A stretch of DNA of 64,000 nucleotides, from assembly GCA_949126835.1 (NCBI GenBank), contig OX421502.1, positions 37,135,479 to 37,199,478 on the forward strand, written 5' to 3'. Each line of letters starts with the position of its first letter. Position 1 is the stretch's first letter. Shown here in pieces: positions 40,176 through 52,349 of this stretch. The stretch comes from Anisus vortex (lineage: Eukaryota; Mollusca; Gastropoda; Planorbidae). The notes below the pieces were generated by a model. It made no database searches, was not told the DNA's origin, and saw nothing but the letters and a program-made list of their open reading frames with translations. The position numbers were made by a program, and so were the translations under genes.

Positions 40176-40865
40176 TCCTCTCTTGTCAATGAATGTCTCT
40201 CAATTTCTCTCTTTTGAATGCCGGGCATGACCCAATTTAAACATAAATTGTGGGACAAGTGCATTTGATTACTGGCAACATTTTGAACGAATATTCATAA
40301 CGTACCCATAAATCATTTTCCCCCGTCACTGATAACTATTAGCCGGCTTTTAAAAGATTATGATAAATTGAGTTTAGATAAATAAAGAGTTTTGCTCCAT
40401 TTGAAAACTTACTGGTTCATTATTATGAGAGGCGTGTTGGGTGTTGAGCCTATAAACTATAAACTATGGTTTGAAAATGAGTAATTTCAATATGGGGGGG
40501 GGAGGATTACCAAATAACGATATACCGAGGTTACAGACAGCATTGGTTAACATCTGCACCACTCAATGTTATAGAAGAGGTTGTTTGTATCACTGTAACA
40601 ATAGCTGTTTGATAACAATCGCGATGCAGGAGATAGACAAAGCCCACGCAAGTTAGCATTCCCTCCCCCCCCCCCCGCCCACTGTTACGTCCGTAATATT
40701 GCCTGTATTCGTGAGGGCGGGGGGGGGGGGGGGGGGTTTTAGCGAAAAGAATAGCTTTCTGCTATTTTTGGTTATTGTTGTTTGTATAAATAGCACGCAC
40801 ATTAAGATTAATACAACAAAACGTTAACATGGGGAAAGGTTTCTACAATTGTGAAGGATAATTAC

Positions 40866-41222
40866 GGCCGATTATCACGGCTTATATTCACGGCTGATTA
40901 TCACGGCTTATATTCACGGTTGATTATCACGGCTTATATTCACGGCTGATTATCACGGCTTTTATTCACGGCTGATAATCACGGTTTATATTTACGGTTG
41001 ATAATCACGATTTATATTCACGGCTGATTATCACGGTTTATATTCACGTCTGATTATCACGGCTTATATTCACGGCTGATTATCGCGGCTTTTATTCACG
41101 GCTGATAATCACGGCTTATATTCACGGCTGATAAGCACGGCTTATATTCACGGCTGATAATCACGGCTTATATTCACCGTGGATAAATACGTCTGATTAT
41201 CACGGCTTATATTCACGGCTTA
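40866..41222. repeat. 26-bp array built of two diverged 13-bp halves
   Basis: Unit CACGGCTGATTAT plus CACGGCTTATATT, repeated about 13 times with small variants (TTATATT or TTTTATT; GATTAT or GATAAT). A higher-order structure in which the two 13-mers share CACGGCT. Confidence 0.9.
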
Positions 41223-41310
41223 TATCCCCGGCTACATTGTTCAGCAAACACTGAGTGAAACCAATCGTTCTGTTGAAAAGTTAATGGGAAGAAAGATGGG
41301 TTTAAGCGAT

Positions 41311-41492
<182 letters not shown>

Positions 41493-41777
41493 AAAGACAT
41501 AGATAAACTGTTACATAAATGTAGAAAGAAAGACTTCCAGACTAAAAGATTAAAACTAATCAATAAAATAATAAATGTATTGCTTTAATATATCTAAGTT
41601 GGCAGACAGTCGTAGGCTATGTCTTCCCATCAATTCTCCATTCACCAATAATAATTATTTGATTACGAAACCATATTAGTTGTGGAGACGGTAGGTAAAT
41701 AGGTGCATAAGCCTTAAGCAATGAATTAGTTAATCAGACAGAGAAAAACAAAAAGCTAAATGATAGATCAAGGAAAC

Positions 41778-41781
41778 AGAC

Positions 41782-41818
<37 letters not shown>

Positions 41819-41836
41819 AAGAGGGAGAGGGAGAGC
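41778..41836. repeat. (GA)n microsatellite
   Basis: GAGAGA with AAAG interruptions. Confidence 0.9.
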
Positions 41837-41839
41837 CAA

Positions 41840-43985
41840 TGCAATGGAAGAGTCATGAGAATTCAATAATGGCTATTACAGATAATATTGAGATGGTTAT
41901 TTATATTGATAAGTCTTAATGAGGTCTGACCTTTTCAAATGGAAGAGATCATGAACTTCCGGTGAAATTTACCGCAATTTTCGTAAACAAAGACAATGCT
42001 TTTGGTGCTGTTTGACAATTGATTTCAACATCGACAGCCAGTTCTGCTCTTTTAGAAATATACAACGGCTACAAGATTAGTTATGAGGAATCCGTTTTTA
42101 ACATCAAAAGTGAGTAGGCGATAATTAATACTCAAAGGATTAGTAGCGTTAGGTTAAATTTAGCTTTTGTTTATAAAATAAGTTAGTCAAGAGTTGCGTC
42201 CTTGGTAATTAAAAAAACACAATGCGGAGATTCATAAAAACACCACGAAAAATTCTTTTGCATCAAGCAATTAGTTTGGGATTATAAATAGGTGATTCTT
42301 CAAATCTGACATTCACAATCCATCGTTTTCTTTTGGCGCCATCTTTTGGAAATGAAATAAAATTTAATTCTCTACATATTTTCGTACAACCAGTAACGTA
42401 GCACACAGACATGTTTCGAAGCAAATGATCGAATAAGACCGGAAATGTTTTTCTTTTTTACCTTTTATGCATGCATAATCGTTAAGACTTGTCAAAACGA
42501 GACTAGAAGTTATATATATCGTGTTTGGTGTTTTTTAGTGATAGTAAAGTCATGTTTGATGGCATGAGATGACGTCCACCTAAAACGTCATTATCTTAGA
42601 TTTGAGGTTGACCGTGAGCCTAAGCTGATCGCCCTCTCTTTTGTTTTGCATTCCCATGTCCAATGAGGAGCGAGCTATAGTCCAACCGAATGGTCTCATT
42701 AATAGGGTAATGAAGAGTTTAGTCTGACCTAAGCCTATGGAATACCAGGTCATTGTACGGCTGCCCTGACCCACACACATATAGTGTATTGTGCACGTAA
42801 AGAGAAAACTCGATCAAATTCAGAACCGCAAACGTGTTATAGATTGGGCTATTTATTTCTTCTTTATTAAATACATTTAGCTTTTGTTTATCAGATACAT
42901 TTGGCTTTTTATTGGTTAAGTATCAAATATATTTGGCTATTTATGTCTTCTTGCTCAAATATATTTGGCTATTCATTTTACTTACTATATCAAATAATCC
43001 TTTTTTTATTCTTTATGTATCAATTTTTTAACAATGTAAATTGATATATTTATTTGTTCTTTATTTTTAAAAAGTCCACTATTTTTTTTCTTTTATTATT
43101 TTTTATTTCAAATATTAACTTTTTCTTGAACAAATGTACTTGGCTATTTATACTTCTTTTTTGTTTTTGTATAACCTCTATATCTTAAGCAATACACAAT
43201 GTTCCTCCTTTAAATCTACATCTCTTAAGTTTATAATTTCAGAGAAGATAATGAATAACAAAAGCATGAAAGACTCATTTAGCTTTTGCGGTGTATATTT
43301 TCTATGTGTAGTGTTTTCGTGGATCAAATACAAACTTGATATAGAAAGGAGTCCTTAAAATACACAAATGTATAAAAAAAAAAAAAAGTAGTATATGACT
43401 CCATCGGCTGTATGCAAATGATAATGTCTACTTTGATCTAAAAAAAACACTTTATTTACGGGCGAAATATTGTCCCGTGGGTTTCCAAAGCCAACGAAGA
43501 TTGATAAATAGAATGATGGGACCCGGGATAGGGAGGGGGCGGAGGTTTGTGAAGATAAACCGATTGTACATAAATATAAAGGTTTAAGAGCCTATTCAAA
43601 AAAGATATTTTTAAAAAAAGATGGCCTTTAATTTGTATGCATAACTTCCCTTGAAGAATATTTGTATAAATTAATTAGTATTAAAAGTATTAAAAGTAAA
43701 GTAGCGTTCATGTTATAATGTTCAATACGGCTGATGAAGAAGTTTTCAACAGTTTCCGCAACAAAATGGCGTACAAACGTATCACCTTTACATAATGTAC
43801 TTTCCTCAACTAAGGCAACTATCAGAGCTGGGTTGACACAGAGAAGCACAAGGATAAGGAATCCGAGCGTTTGTACCTAGACTCGAACGTGAGCCCGTGC
43901 CCACACCACGGTCAGCATTGTGGGAGTACAAGAAATACAAAGAGTTCCGGTGTGGTTTGAAGGTCGCGACTTCCCTTCCCAACGA
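41840..43985. other. unique AT-rich sequence, no gene recognised
   Basis: Short frames at 42580-42780 (minus), 43134-43358 (plus) and 43628-43849 (minus) show no domain. Several words such as TATTTGGCTATTTAT recur between 42845 and 43150, a weak degenerate repeat. Confidence 0.4.
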
Positions 43986-43989
43986 AAAC

Positions 43990-44435
43990 TGATGGCTATT
44001 ACTCGGCGACTGTTGATAGCATCCTCCCCTTCGCAATCACCTGCTGGTATGGTAATGCCACCACATTAAACAAACACCAGATAGACCGCCTAATAAACTA
44101 AGCCTCTCGTACAACACAGACACAACTACAATCTCTTGGGGATCTGTTCAATTCAATAATGGCAAGAACAGAGAGATTTAGGAACTATTTTGTTCCCTTA
44201 TCAGTGAGAATCTTTCAAAAGAATTGTCAGTTAGCCAGAAAATACAATTGTTCACCCCTAAATGATACTTTTTCTTGTATGATAAATGGTATGATAGTTT
44301 GCATGAATGTCTATTGTTTTTTAGTACAAATGGTTCTTTTATATTGTTTAAAATATGTTGAAAAAGACAGAATTTATGTAATCAAGTCAAATTTCCATTT
44401 GTTTGGATCAATAAAGTAATCTTATCTAATCTTAA
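43990..44435 (+). mobile_element. LINE-K 3' end (RT C-terminus and 3' UTR)
   Basis: One frame reads VDSILPFAITCWYGNATT, then HQIDRLIN, a stop, ASRTTQTQLQSL and a MARTERFRNYFVPLSVRIF segment, the C-terminal region of a CR1/Rex-like reverse transcriptase. The 3' UTR (TTATGTAATCAAGTC, GGATCAATAAAGTAA) ends in the microsatellite-like tail TCTTATCTAATCTTAATCTT. A second copy of this 3' UTR lies inverted at 63041-63260. Confidence 0.75.
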
Positions 44436-44439
44436 TCTT

Positions 44440-45590
44440 AGCTCTCAAGCGTAGAAGCAATTTAATATATATATATATATAGGCTACCACATACTTTACT
44501 ATTCTTTTTTTTTTCTTAAAGCTGAAAGTACTTAAAGGCGACATGAGTGTCCTGAAAATGAAGTGAAATCACACGTTCTTATCCATATCTTTAAACCGAA
44601 AAAAATCCATTTCTCAGAACTTTTATATTCATTGAAACTACATCATTCTGCACATTACTGTCTCTCTGGTTGAACTGTCTTTAGATTGATTGCTTTTGTG
44701 ATGGAAAAAAAAGGGAGTTCCCCACATTGCCGTGTAAGGCGATAATTTATTCATCCTGTTTGACCACTGTCGACAAGAACAACAACAAAAAATGGTTGTA
44801 ATTGAGTTCGAAATTTATGGGTGAGTGCATTTTTTTTTTGACGGATAAGAATGTAATGTGGAAAATTGAAAGTGTCCGAAATCTTTTCAGTAGTTCGGGC
44901 AGATCATTTTGTAATTCTACAGTTAACTTTAGGGCACAGTGAAATTTTTTTAAAATATATATAATTTTGGGGCATACGTTTACGACCGGCTAATCTGAAA
45001 GTATCAACCTCCATAGGCAATTTCAGAAAATTGGGCACGATTTCATGGAGCATCAGAGTTCTATTCTTTGAACTAGCACGAGTCCCAAAATGTTCTTTCT
45101 GAAAATGTATAGCAGTTTTTCTTTGGAATGTCGTTTGCAATGATAATGTGTATTTGATAGACTATTTAAAATACATGTATTTTGTTTTGGGTGGAGGGGG
45201 TGTAGTCTCTCCCTATGCAAGTCTGTCAAGAACTATTGTATGAAGAATTCATGAAGAATTTCGATTATTTTATTTTTTGTTGGAAAATGGGGCGGGATTT
45301 CTTTCAAACATTTGAGTGTTCCAGGATTAATTCAGGTTTCATACAATAACATCTTCTCCTTCCTTCTGAGCTAACAGAAGATTACGTCATTGGCAGAAAA
45401 ACTTTGGGTTGGCGGGGGTGGGGGAGCTAGGGTTGGGGGCGTCTGCGGGGGCATAAAGCGGGTGGGAAGGGGGCGCTATTGCTTTACTCTGTTGAAATTC
45501 CCTGGCGCATTGATGTTTTGAGAAGCTCACAGCGGCGGACCTGGGTGGGCGTCAATGCAGTTGGCCTCTTTTAAGTTTTCATTTCTCCCA
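44440..45590. other. no gene recognised; short TA repeat and G-rich patch
   Basis: (TA)n at about 44466-44481 and G-rich sequence at 45405-45475. The minus frame at 44904-45140 has no domain. Confidence 0.4.
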
Positions 45591-45592
45591 TT

Positions 45593-45965
45593 CTTTCGGT
45601 CTCGTTGTCTTTCCTTTTCTCTCAATCTCGCCATTTCTCTTCTTTCTCTCCTCTCCGTCCCTTTCTCTCTTACTTTCTCTCATTCTCTCTCTCTCTTTGT
45701 CTCTTTTTCTACACACACACATAATTAATATATATAATTATATGTATATATATATATATATATGTATATCATCCACTATCTAATCCACTCTCTAATTCAC
45801 TCTCTCCTTCTCTCTCTCTCTCTCACTCTCTCTCTCTCATTCTACCCTTCGCTCTCACTCCTTCACTCTCTATCTCTTTCTTTCTTTCTTTTACTTTTAT
45901 CTCCCAGTTTCCCTCTTTTTCTCTCTCTCTCTCTCACTTTTTTCCCTTTCTCTTTCACTCGCTCT
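45593..45965. repeat. CT-rich region with (CA)n and (TA)n cores
   Basis: TCTCTCTC tracts flank a CA tract (45712-45722) and a TATATA core (45728-45768). Confidence 0.85.
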
Positions 45966-45969
45966 GGAT

Positions 45970-47108
45970 GTTAAGAAAAAAGTGGACCACGGTCGGCCCT
46001 AGTTGGATTTCTCTATTTTCTTTTTTTTTTCTCCCTCCAATAGTGTTGATTAGAAAAAAAGAAAGAAATAGAAATAAAAACAGAAAGATTTAGGAGTGAG
46101 TGGTCCGAGAATAAGTAAACATTGGAAGAGTTTCCACAATCAATGACAGAACAGTGTCTGGAGTTTTTAGTTCAAAACACTTTCCGGTAATTCCCACACT
46201 TTGATTCACGTCATAAATATTATTTTAAAAGGATTTTAATTTTTTTTAAAGGATTTTCCCGATTTTGGGTCTAGTTTCGCGACATTGAATTTTGCTGAAA
46301 TTTTTAGACCTGAATTTATGTATTTTTATTTTTAAATACTATCTATAATAGTGTTATAGTGTTAATATTTACTTAGCTTATGACCTTTAATAAAATTCTT
46401 TTAATTAGGTCATGAAGAGAAATTTGAAGAAAAAACAACAATGTTTTAATAAAGATTTAAAGTATTTTTAAAAATTATCATGTTGTTTGTTTATGTATTC
46501 TTCTTACTTTCTAAGTAACCCAAAAAAAATATCAAATACCAAGCTAAGAAGGAAACAATCAGTTACTTTTTTTGTGGGGAATGAAGCAGTGCTGTGACTA
46601 CTTTCTATAACCAACTTATACGAGAGGATTGTGTTGTCAGCCAGAATATCCATTGATATTAAGTAATTAACTAGATGAGCATGTCACGTTACGTCGGAGC
46701 TGGATACCCGATCCCCTTGGAATCCCAGACTATGCAACATGACCATTGAGTTCTATACTTAATGGAACTATGCACATTGTGCCGTAAGGAAACGGTAGTT
46801 CAAACGTTGCATCACAAGTGAATTGTCAAATCATTTTTTCAAATAACTACATATTGTAATGGACCTTTGTGTCTATACTAAATCAAAATGTCACATATAA
46901 TGGACCTAACAAATTAAGAATTATTTTATATTGATTGACATATTAGGCTATTTGTGTCATGATTGTCTATCTCTTGTTTTATATACTGTCAGTTGTGTGG
47001 TGTTATGCTGTGGACTTCGCTCTGACTGAGGAGCCGGAGTCTTGAGCCACGCGTAGTACGCAGGCATACATGATTGGTCAATAATATCCACGTGATGCCG
47101 TTAGGGCG
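45970..47108. other. AT-rich stretch, nothing recognised
   Basis: No supported gene, terminus or array. Confidence 0.4.
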
Positions 47109-47366
47109 TTATTTCTTATTTCTATCGCAGCACCACGCCCCCCCTCCCCACCTTACCACCTTACGCTTTTTCTTTTTCATCTGCTTCACATTCAGATCTA
47201 TTTTCGTCATGCACCATTTAGCATCTTTAATGCCGTTTGAGCATGTGATACACACTGAGCCCTGGTGCCTGTATAATATCTTATGCGCGTTCCTGTCTTG
47301 GCATCTCCTACAGAGATTTAGTGTCTTGCAATAGAAACCACGGCAAAAGAATCCTTGTAGGCTATC
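47109..47366 (-). CDS. cysteine-rich open frame, zinc-ribbon-like, no start codon
   Basis: A stop-to-stop minus frame of 85 codons without an initial Met, so at best an exon or fragment. It reads DSLQGFFCRGFYCKTLNLC, then RRCQDRNAHK, GSVCITCSNGIKDAKWC and a basic KKKKRKV stretch. Nine cysteines occur in 85 residues. Two CX2C pairs 16 residues apart (CRRC and CITC) match zinc-ribbon spacing. Codon use looks less AT-driven than the flanks until the G-rich run near 47140. I do not recognise the family. Alternatives are a host exon, a transposase C-terminus or chance. No acceptor or donor was confirmed. Confidence 0.3.
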   Translation of the reverse strand, partial: DSLQGFFCRGFYCKTLNLCRRCQDRNAHKILYRHQGSVCITCSNGIKDAKWCMTKIDLNVKQMKKKKRKVVRWGGGAWCCDRNKK

Positions 47367-47606
47367 TTACTTGCTGGTGACATGACCATCGAAATTTGTC
47401 CACTTTCGATTATTGTTTTCATATTCGTTATTTCTGTTATATCTAGCATCTATAATCGTCTGTAAATAGAATGAACGTCTGTAAAATATAAGATCTTCAC
47501 AGTGGGAACCGATCTTGTCTGAGATTGTAAAGATTGTCTGAGAGTAAACTTTTAAAGAAATCTGTATAGATATTGGAATATTGTGTTAGTTAAGTAGGAG
47601 TAGGCG

Positions 47607-47690
47607 TACCGAAAGTTCTGGGTTCGAATCCTGGTGAAGGCTAGGATTTTTTCCTGGGTCTGGAGGGTCTCCCGGAGTCTACCAAGCTCA
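47607..47690 (+). mobile_element. SINE 5' fragment
   Basis: GCGTACCGAAAGTTCTGGGT, box B GGTTCGAATCC, GAAGGCTAGGATTTTTTCCT and GGAGTCTACCAAGCTC. Truncated after the first body module. Confidence 0.8.
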
Positions 47691-48304
47691 TATTATCAAA
47701 CGCATCATATGTACACACTAACGAAATAACGAAACATACTTCAGGTAGACACAAGCGACCATATACGGATACATAAACTAATTATCATCCGCCGCCTTAA
47801 AATCTTCCTGAAAAGTGTTTTTTTCTATCCTGTTCAAGATTATACAGATTCACGGGTTATGCTTACATTTTTGTCAAGCTGTTTATTTAAAAAAAAACAG
47901 CACAAACAATGTTAAATAGGCTACAGTGATCGATAAATGTAATTAATTTTTGGCGGGGTCTTTTTTTTTTGTAAAGGGATATCTTAATGGACGCCCGAAC
48001 ATGTGATATGACACGTGATGTTGGGCTATTAATAGACACAGTATTTTAAGGGTCTGACTATGCCTTTAATGTACCTATGCATTATGTGGGAAATTAAATA
48101 TTGTTCATTGTTCATTAACCAATACTGTCTGTGCGGTTAAATGGAGAAATACTACATAAACTAATGGCTGATATAAAAACAAAATATTTTTTTCTCAGGG
48201 GGAACTAATTGTTATATCAAGAGCCTTCAAGAAATTTGTCGTCTTAAAAAAAAACTTGTTTTATTGATTTGTAGTGGCCTGGAAGCAATAGGGAAATTTT
48301 AGTG
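47691..48304. other. no feature recognised
   Basis: AT-rich, with a T-run near 47964. Nothing supported. Confidence 0.4.
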
Positions 48305-48506
48305 GTTTGATTCAGTGGCGTAGCTAGGGTAGTGGGAGGGGGGGTCCAAATTCGAAAGTCCCCCCGGGGCCCCTACTTGAGGGGGGGGCCCAAATATTGT
48401 TTTTTCTCATGTCATAATGTCTAATGTCAAAATGCGGGGGCCCCTAAAGAGGCCAAGCCCCCCCCCCTCGGGCCCCCAAATCCCTAGCAACGGCACTGGT
48501 TTGATT
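48305..48506. mobile_element. hAT-type MITE (CAGTGGCGTAGCTAGGG) with perfect 8-bp target duplication
   Basis: The element 48313-48498 has left end CAGTGGCGTAGCTAGGG and inverted right end CAGTGCCGTTGCTAGGG. Both flanks read GTTTGATT exactly. The 186-bp interior is G/C-run rich and non-coding. Confidence 0.9.
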
Positions 48507-48515
48507 TCTAGAAAC

Positions 48516-48863
48516 CAAAGGACTATAATAAGATGGACCGCTTGCTTTAATATTTCTGCTATTTTATTACTCGAATGACTTCTTTTCGGAATTCCTGAAT
48601 CCCTTTTGTTCTGTACACATCTGTTTTAATTTAATCGCTATGATTTTATCAATAGTCTTCTTTATAAAAGGAGCGTCTGCAATGTAAAAGAATGAAAAAA
48701 TTAAATTTAAAATCGAAAGTTGTATAGGCCTACAGCAGAAACCTTTAATGCAAACGTAGGAGCGTAGAAGTCATTTAAGACAGCCTTATTGGTTGCTCAC
48801 GGAAAAAGAACATAATATAAGCCCTAAGAAGAGAGAAAGCGGTCCATCTTAATATAGTCTTTG
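48516..48863 (+). mobile_element. CAAAGACTATAAT MITE, near full length
   Basis: Ends CAAAGGACTATAATAAGATG and CCATCTTAATATAGTCTTTG. It retains the single TTAA (CTTGCTTTAATATTTC) that is occupied in the 34285 copy, and the single AAAGTTGTAT that is duplicated in the 54481 copy. A 38-bp LINE-X fragment (48651-48688) is inserted within. Its target duplication is not recognisable. Confidence 0.85.
48651..48688 (+). mobile_element. 38-bp LINE-X 3' terminal fragment
   Basis: AGTCTTCTTTATAAAAGGAG then CGTCTGCAATGTAAAAG is the extreme 3' end of LINE-X (compare 23715-23750), present in this MITE copy but not in its relatives. Confidence 0.6.
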
Positions 48864-48869
48864 TCCGGA

Positions 48870-49566
48870 ACCAAAGTACGGAATGTCTTGAAGGCAATAA
48901 TTTCAAATATATGACGATTTGTCAGTTTTTGCTTGGTGATGATCTATGATAGTCGCTACCTCGACTATTTTTTTTTCCAATCTGTAGGAAGTCACAATTA
49001 GGTTAACCCCCTTGTTATCCAAAACATGGGTCTACATATAATGACAGGAGAAATGAAATCAACCCTAATTACAAGCCGTGGATAATACCAAATCTTTGAG
49101 ACCAAGGGGAGAAATTATATTATAACAATAAAAGGAAGAGTGACAGACCGGGAAATCAACGTGCAATTTACTATAATCTGTAGACCTTGTGTCGCATGGG
49201 CGGGATGCCTCGGACAGGATCTTGGAGGAGCTAGGATGGCGTGACCCACCTCCTCCTGCGTTACGCTTGGGTCCGCTATACGAGACTTTTAAATTCAGTC
49301 AGGAATTGAGTTAATGATTCAAGCATGTTTCACACAATTCTGTTGATTTATTTTGTTTAAATCCCGGCGCATTATATGAGAAGATTGTGTGACGAGCACA
49401 ATGCCAAGTCATCATTTTCTTGTCTTACTTAACTGAATTGCAATCAAAGATAGAATGGGCTCGTGGAAATAATATCGCTGTAAAACACGAGAGACCTCGG
49501 GAAGAATGAATTACGAATACGAAACCTCAAAGATCGGGTTTTGATCCCCGGAAAGGCCTTACAGCA
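48870..49566. other. mostly unrecognised; short hAT-like internal word
   Basis: GGACAGGATCTTGGAG (about 49213-49228) is the inverse of a hAT copy A internal word (15592-15610). Otherwise nothing seen. Confidence 0.35.
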
Positions 49567-49788
49567 CCCTACTGTAGGGATCGGCAACCTATGGCACGCA
49601 GAGCGATTTTCAATGGCACGCGAACCCCCCCCTCCCCAATAAAATACAATCATTCATGCCACTTCTCCTAAACATCATTGATTGATAGAACAAAATGACT
49701 TTTACGGTGCTGGAACACGCTGAATGAATTAGAAATCCTACTTTGGCACCAATCTATTATCAAAAGGTTGCCGAGCCCTACCCTACTG
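49567..49788 (-). mobile_element. 206-bp hAT MITE with perfect target duplication (deletion derivative)
   Basis: The element 49575-49780 has ends TAGGGATCGGCAACC and GGTTGCCGAGCCCTA. Both flanks are CCCTACTG. Its subterminal blocks (GGCACGCAGAGCGATTTTCA; the inverted CTGAATGAATTAGAAATCCT) are those of the 1.6-kb element at 23777, with the whole interior removed. Confidence 0.92.
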
Positions 49789-49789
49789 T

Positions 49790-50229
49790 TTCACCCAACG
49801 GACCTCCGCGGTGTGAGAAAAATTCCAAATTGGCCTTCAAACTCGTACACAGGAACAATGACTCTACGGTACCTTCACATACCTGGACGCCATGTCCCTT
49901 GCAACCAGGTCAGCGTGACCCGCCCCCTGACTCGCTCATCACACACTGTCGTTGTTAGTTGTCGCTTTCTTTTTTCAACCCGTGTCCATTCAAGTTACCA
50001 GTCAAGACATCTCAAGAGTTCCGTCATGCGCACTGATGAACTAGCGAACCGATGTTATCAGAAGAAAATTTAACAAAACCTTACAACCTCTTTTACATTA
50101 GATACATTTTTTTGTTTTTTTTACCAATTTCACTATAAAGATGAAAGCAACCTACTCTTTTATAGTTTCCTGGACAGGCTGTAGTTTTTACATTTTCACA
50201 GACTTATTGGGAGAAAGCTGACTATATTT
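49790..50229. other. no gene recognised
   Basis: Short plus frames at 49743-50073 begin in the MITE and have no domain. Confidence 0.4.
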
Positions 50230-50231
50230 GG

Positions 50232-50360
50232 AGCAAAGTAAAAGGCGGCTGGGCATAGTGCTGGACACACAGTCCCCTATCAGGCCGTGGCCATGGAACC
50301 TCGTGAACGCTGCTTAACAGACCCTATAGATTAAGGTGGTCCGACCTGGCTACTCCTAAT
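50232..50360 (+). mobile_element. SINE 3' fragment
   Basis: AAAAGGCGGCTGGGCATAGT, GGCCGTGGCCATGG, GTGAACGCTGCTTAACAG and GGTCCGACCTGGCTACTCC match the 3' half of the SINE. Confidence 0.8.
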
Positions 50361-50364
50361 TGTG

Positions 50365-50875
50365 AGAAAATGTAGTTTTGTAGTAAATATACTACCATTT
50401 AAAATATTCCTATATTTTTTCATCTTCTAATGTTAGTCAGATATTAAAATTTGACAATTAAAGGTTTCAGCCTACACCTCAGATTTAACCAAAACTTGTT
50501 TACAAGAAAAAGTCAAACGGGTGATTAACGACAAAGTTTAAACAGATCTAAGTCAAGCTTGTTTTAAAAGAAAAACATTCCAGTTTGTAAAACAAATTTA
50601 AACTAAAACCCAATTAGAAGCTGCATAATGATGTGCAATCGGAAATCTAGTTAGAATAATCAGAAAATATAAATTAAAAAAACTTTAAAAGTGCAAACAC
50701 AATTTTATTTTAAACAACAAATTGGAGTTCGTTTCAGATGTAAATCTAGTTGTCTGGTGATCAAACAATCTTATTCAGATCAGGGAAGACGTAATTACAT
50801 GAATATGTGGCACACGTGTTGAGTACCCGAGTATATTAAAACAAGACGTGATGTGAAGTCAAAAAAACGAAATTC
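50365..50875. other. AT-rich, nothing recognised
   Basis: No gene, terminus or array supported. Confidence 0.4.
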
Positions 50876-51410
50876 GGCTACATCCAACAAACAACAATAA
50901 CCAGCACAGTACATCCATCAAACAGTATATCCATCAAACAGTACATCCAGCAAACAACAATAACCAGCACAGTACACCCACCAAACAGTATATCCATCAA
51001 ACAGTACATCCAGCAAACAACAATAACCAGCACAGTACATCCAGCAAACAATATATCCATCAAACAGTATATCCACGCAAAACATCAAACAAATTATGGG
51101 TCTATAAAAAAAAAAGTGAAGTATCCCGTCGGACCAAATTGATCCATAGCGCCGGTAAAGCAGCGTTCACCAGTTTCTTTGGCCACGGCATACTATGTGA
51201 TTGTGTGGCCAGTACTATGCACCTCTGGGAAGACTAAGGGACTCCCTTCAGACCCTAGGACTCTAACCCAGGACCTTCGGTATGCCAGCCGAATACGCTG
51301 CCGCATGGCACAAGTAGTAAATCCAACAAAAAGGTTATCCAACAAACCGTTATCCAACAAACGGTATATTCAACAAACAGTTTATCCACAAACAGTATAC
51401 CGAAAGAATT
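50876..51410. repeat. 63-bp/21-bp array (ACATCCAGCAAACA words) split by a SINE
   Basis: Words such as CAAACAGTATATCCATCAAA and CAAACAACAATAACCAGCAC make three roughly 63-bp units at 50880-51065. Related words resume at 51325-51400 after the SINE. The minus frame 50878-51063 reads as a 21-residue repeat and is a by-product. Confidence 0.85.
51125..51311 (-). mobile_element. tRNA-derived SINE, inverted, internally deleted
   Basis: On the plus strand: CCCGTCGGACCAAATTGATC, GCAGCGTTCACCAGTTTC, GGCCAGTACTATGCAC, CAGGACCTTCGG and CGCTGCCGCATGGCAC. The middle part (TCTACCCAGCTCTGATGG in other copies) is missing. Inserted inside a tandem array. Confidence 0.8.
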
Positions 51411-51840
51411 TTAAAAAAAACAGTACTCAGTACATCAAAAATATAACAAAGTAATAACGCCTTATAACAAGCGAAAAAAAACACTAGAAATTGGCTGAAA
51501 ACAAAAGAACATTTTATAAATTTAGTCAGTTGATATATAAGAGTGGCTGGGAGAGGGTTGGGGGGTAACCAATAGATTGGCTCTTTATGTTTCTTTAGTT
51601 GTGTACCGGGCTTTAAAAATGCCGGGTCTCCACTTACCATTGTCAAACCCGGACAAACCCGATCGTGCCTCGTAAGAGCACAAACCGCACGTGAACAAAC
51701 ATAACCCTGCATTACGGGCTCCATTCAAAACCGATGGGGGGAAGGGGGAGAAGTGGTGGTGGGGGAGAGGGGGTTGGGGGCGAATTGTCTGCCCCTTAAG
51801 CCACCTCGTGACATCGCTCTCTGGCTGAAGTTTTTCACTA
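51410..51840. other. no gene recognised; G-rich patch
   Basis: GGGGGAAGGGGGAGAAGTGG-type sequence at 51735-51780. The minus frame 51350-51724 has no domain. Confidence 0.4.
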
Positions 51841-51847
51841 CGGAAGC

Positions 51848-52043
51848 GTGGTTCTCAAACGGCGAGACTCTACACAGTCCACATTTGTATTGCGCCCTCT
51901 TGAATATAGCCCATTAAAAGTATTCCTGAAAAAAAACTTAAGATATGTTGTTTTCATACGTTCAAAAAACCAGGAACATTTACGTGAATTCTTCAAGTAA
52001 ATGGAAGTTGTCTTTTTTTCCGGAACAAATATTGGAAACCGCT
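51848..52043. mobile_element. eroded hAT-type MITE (GTGGTTCTCAAAC end)
   Basis: The left GCGTGGTTCTCAAAC and right ATTGGAAACCGCTG resemble the common CAGTGGTTCTCAAAC-type inverted termini; TTGCGCCCTCTTG lies subterminally. Too mutated to find a target duplication. Confidence 0.4.
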
Positions 52044-52349
52044 GGATTTAAAGAGCTATCCACAATCTGTATCTCATAATGGGTCAGAATCCTAGCTACA
52101 GAATTGGGCTTGTGTTGTTGTTTGGGTGTTTTTAATATTGTTCACGTGTCTGAACAATTTTTGAATAGTGTATTGATTGTATGATTGTAGGATTGTGGCT
52201 AAGTCTGGATTTCTAGTTGTATAGTGCTGCTGTCATAACATGTGGCTTGGCTACTGGTGGGAATCTTGCACGTGGGTTTAAGGGGCCTTAGAAGCTTGTA
52301 AAGCCTGTAATGAATACCATAATGGTGGAATTATATAAAGAAAGAATAA

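Noticed and set aside
40866..41222. CRISPR-like array
   Set aside because: Direct tandem repeats without unique spacers, in a eukaryotic context.
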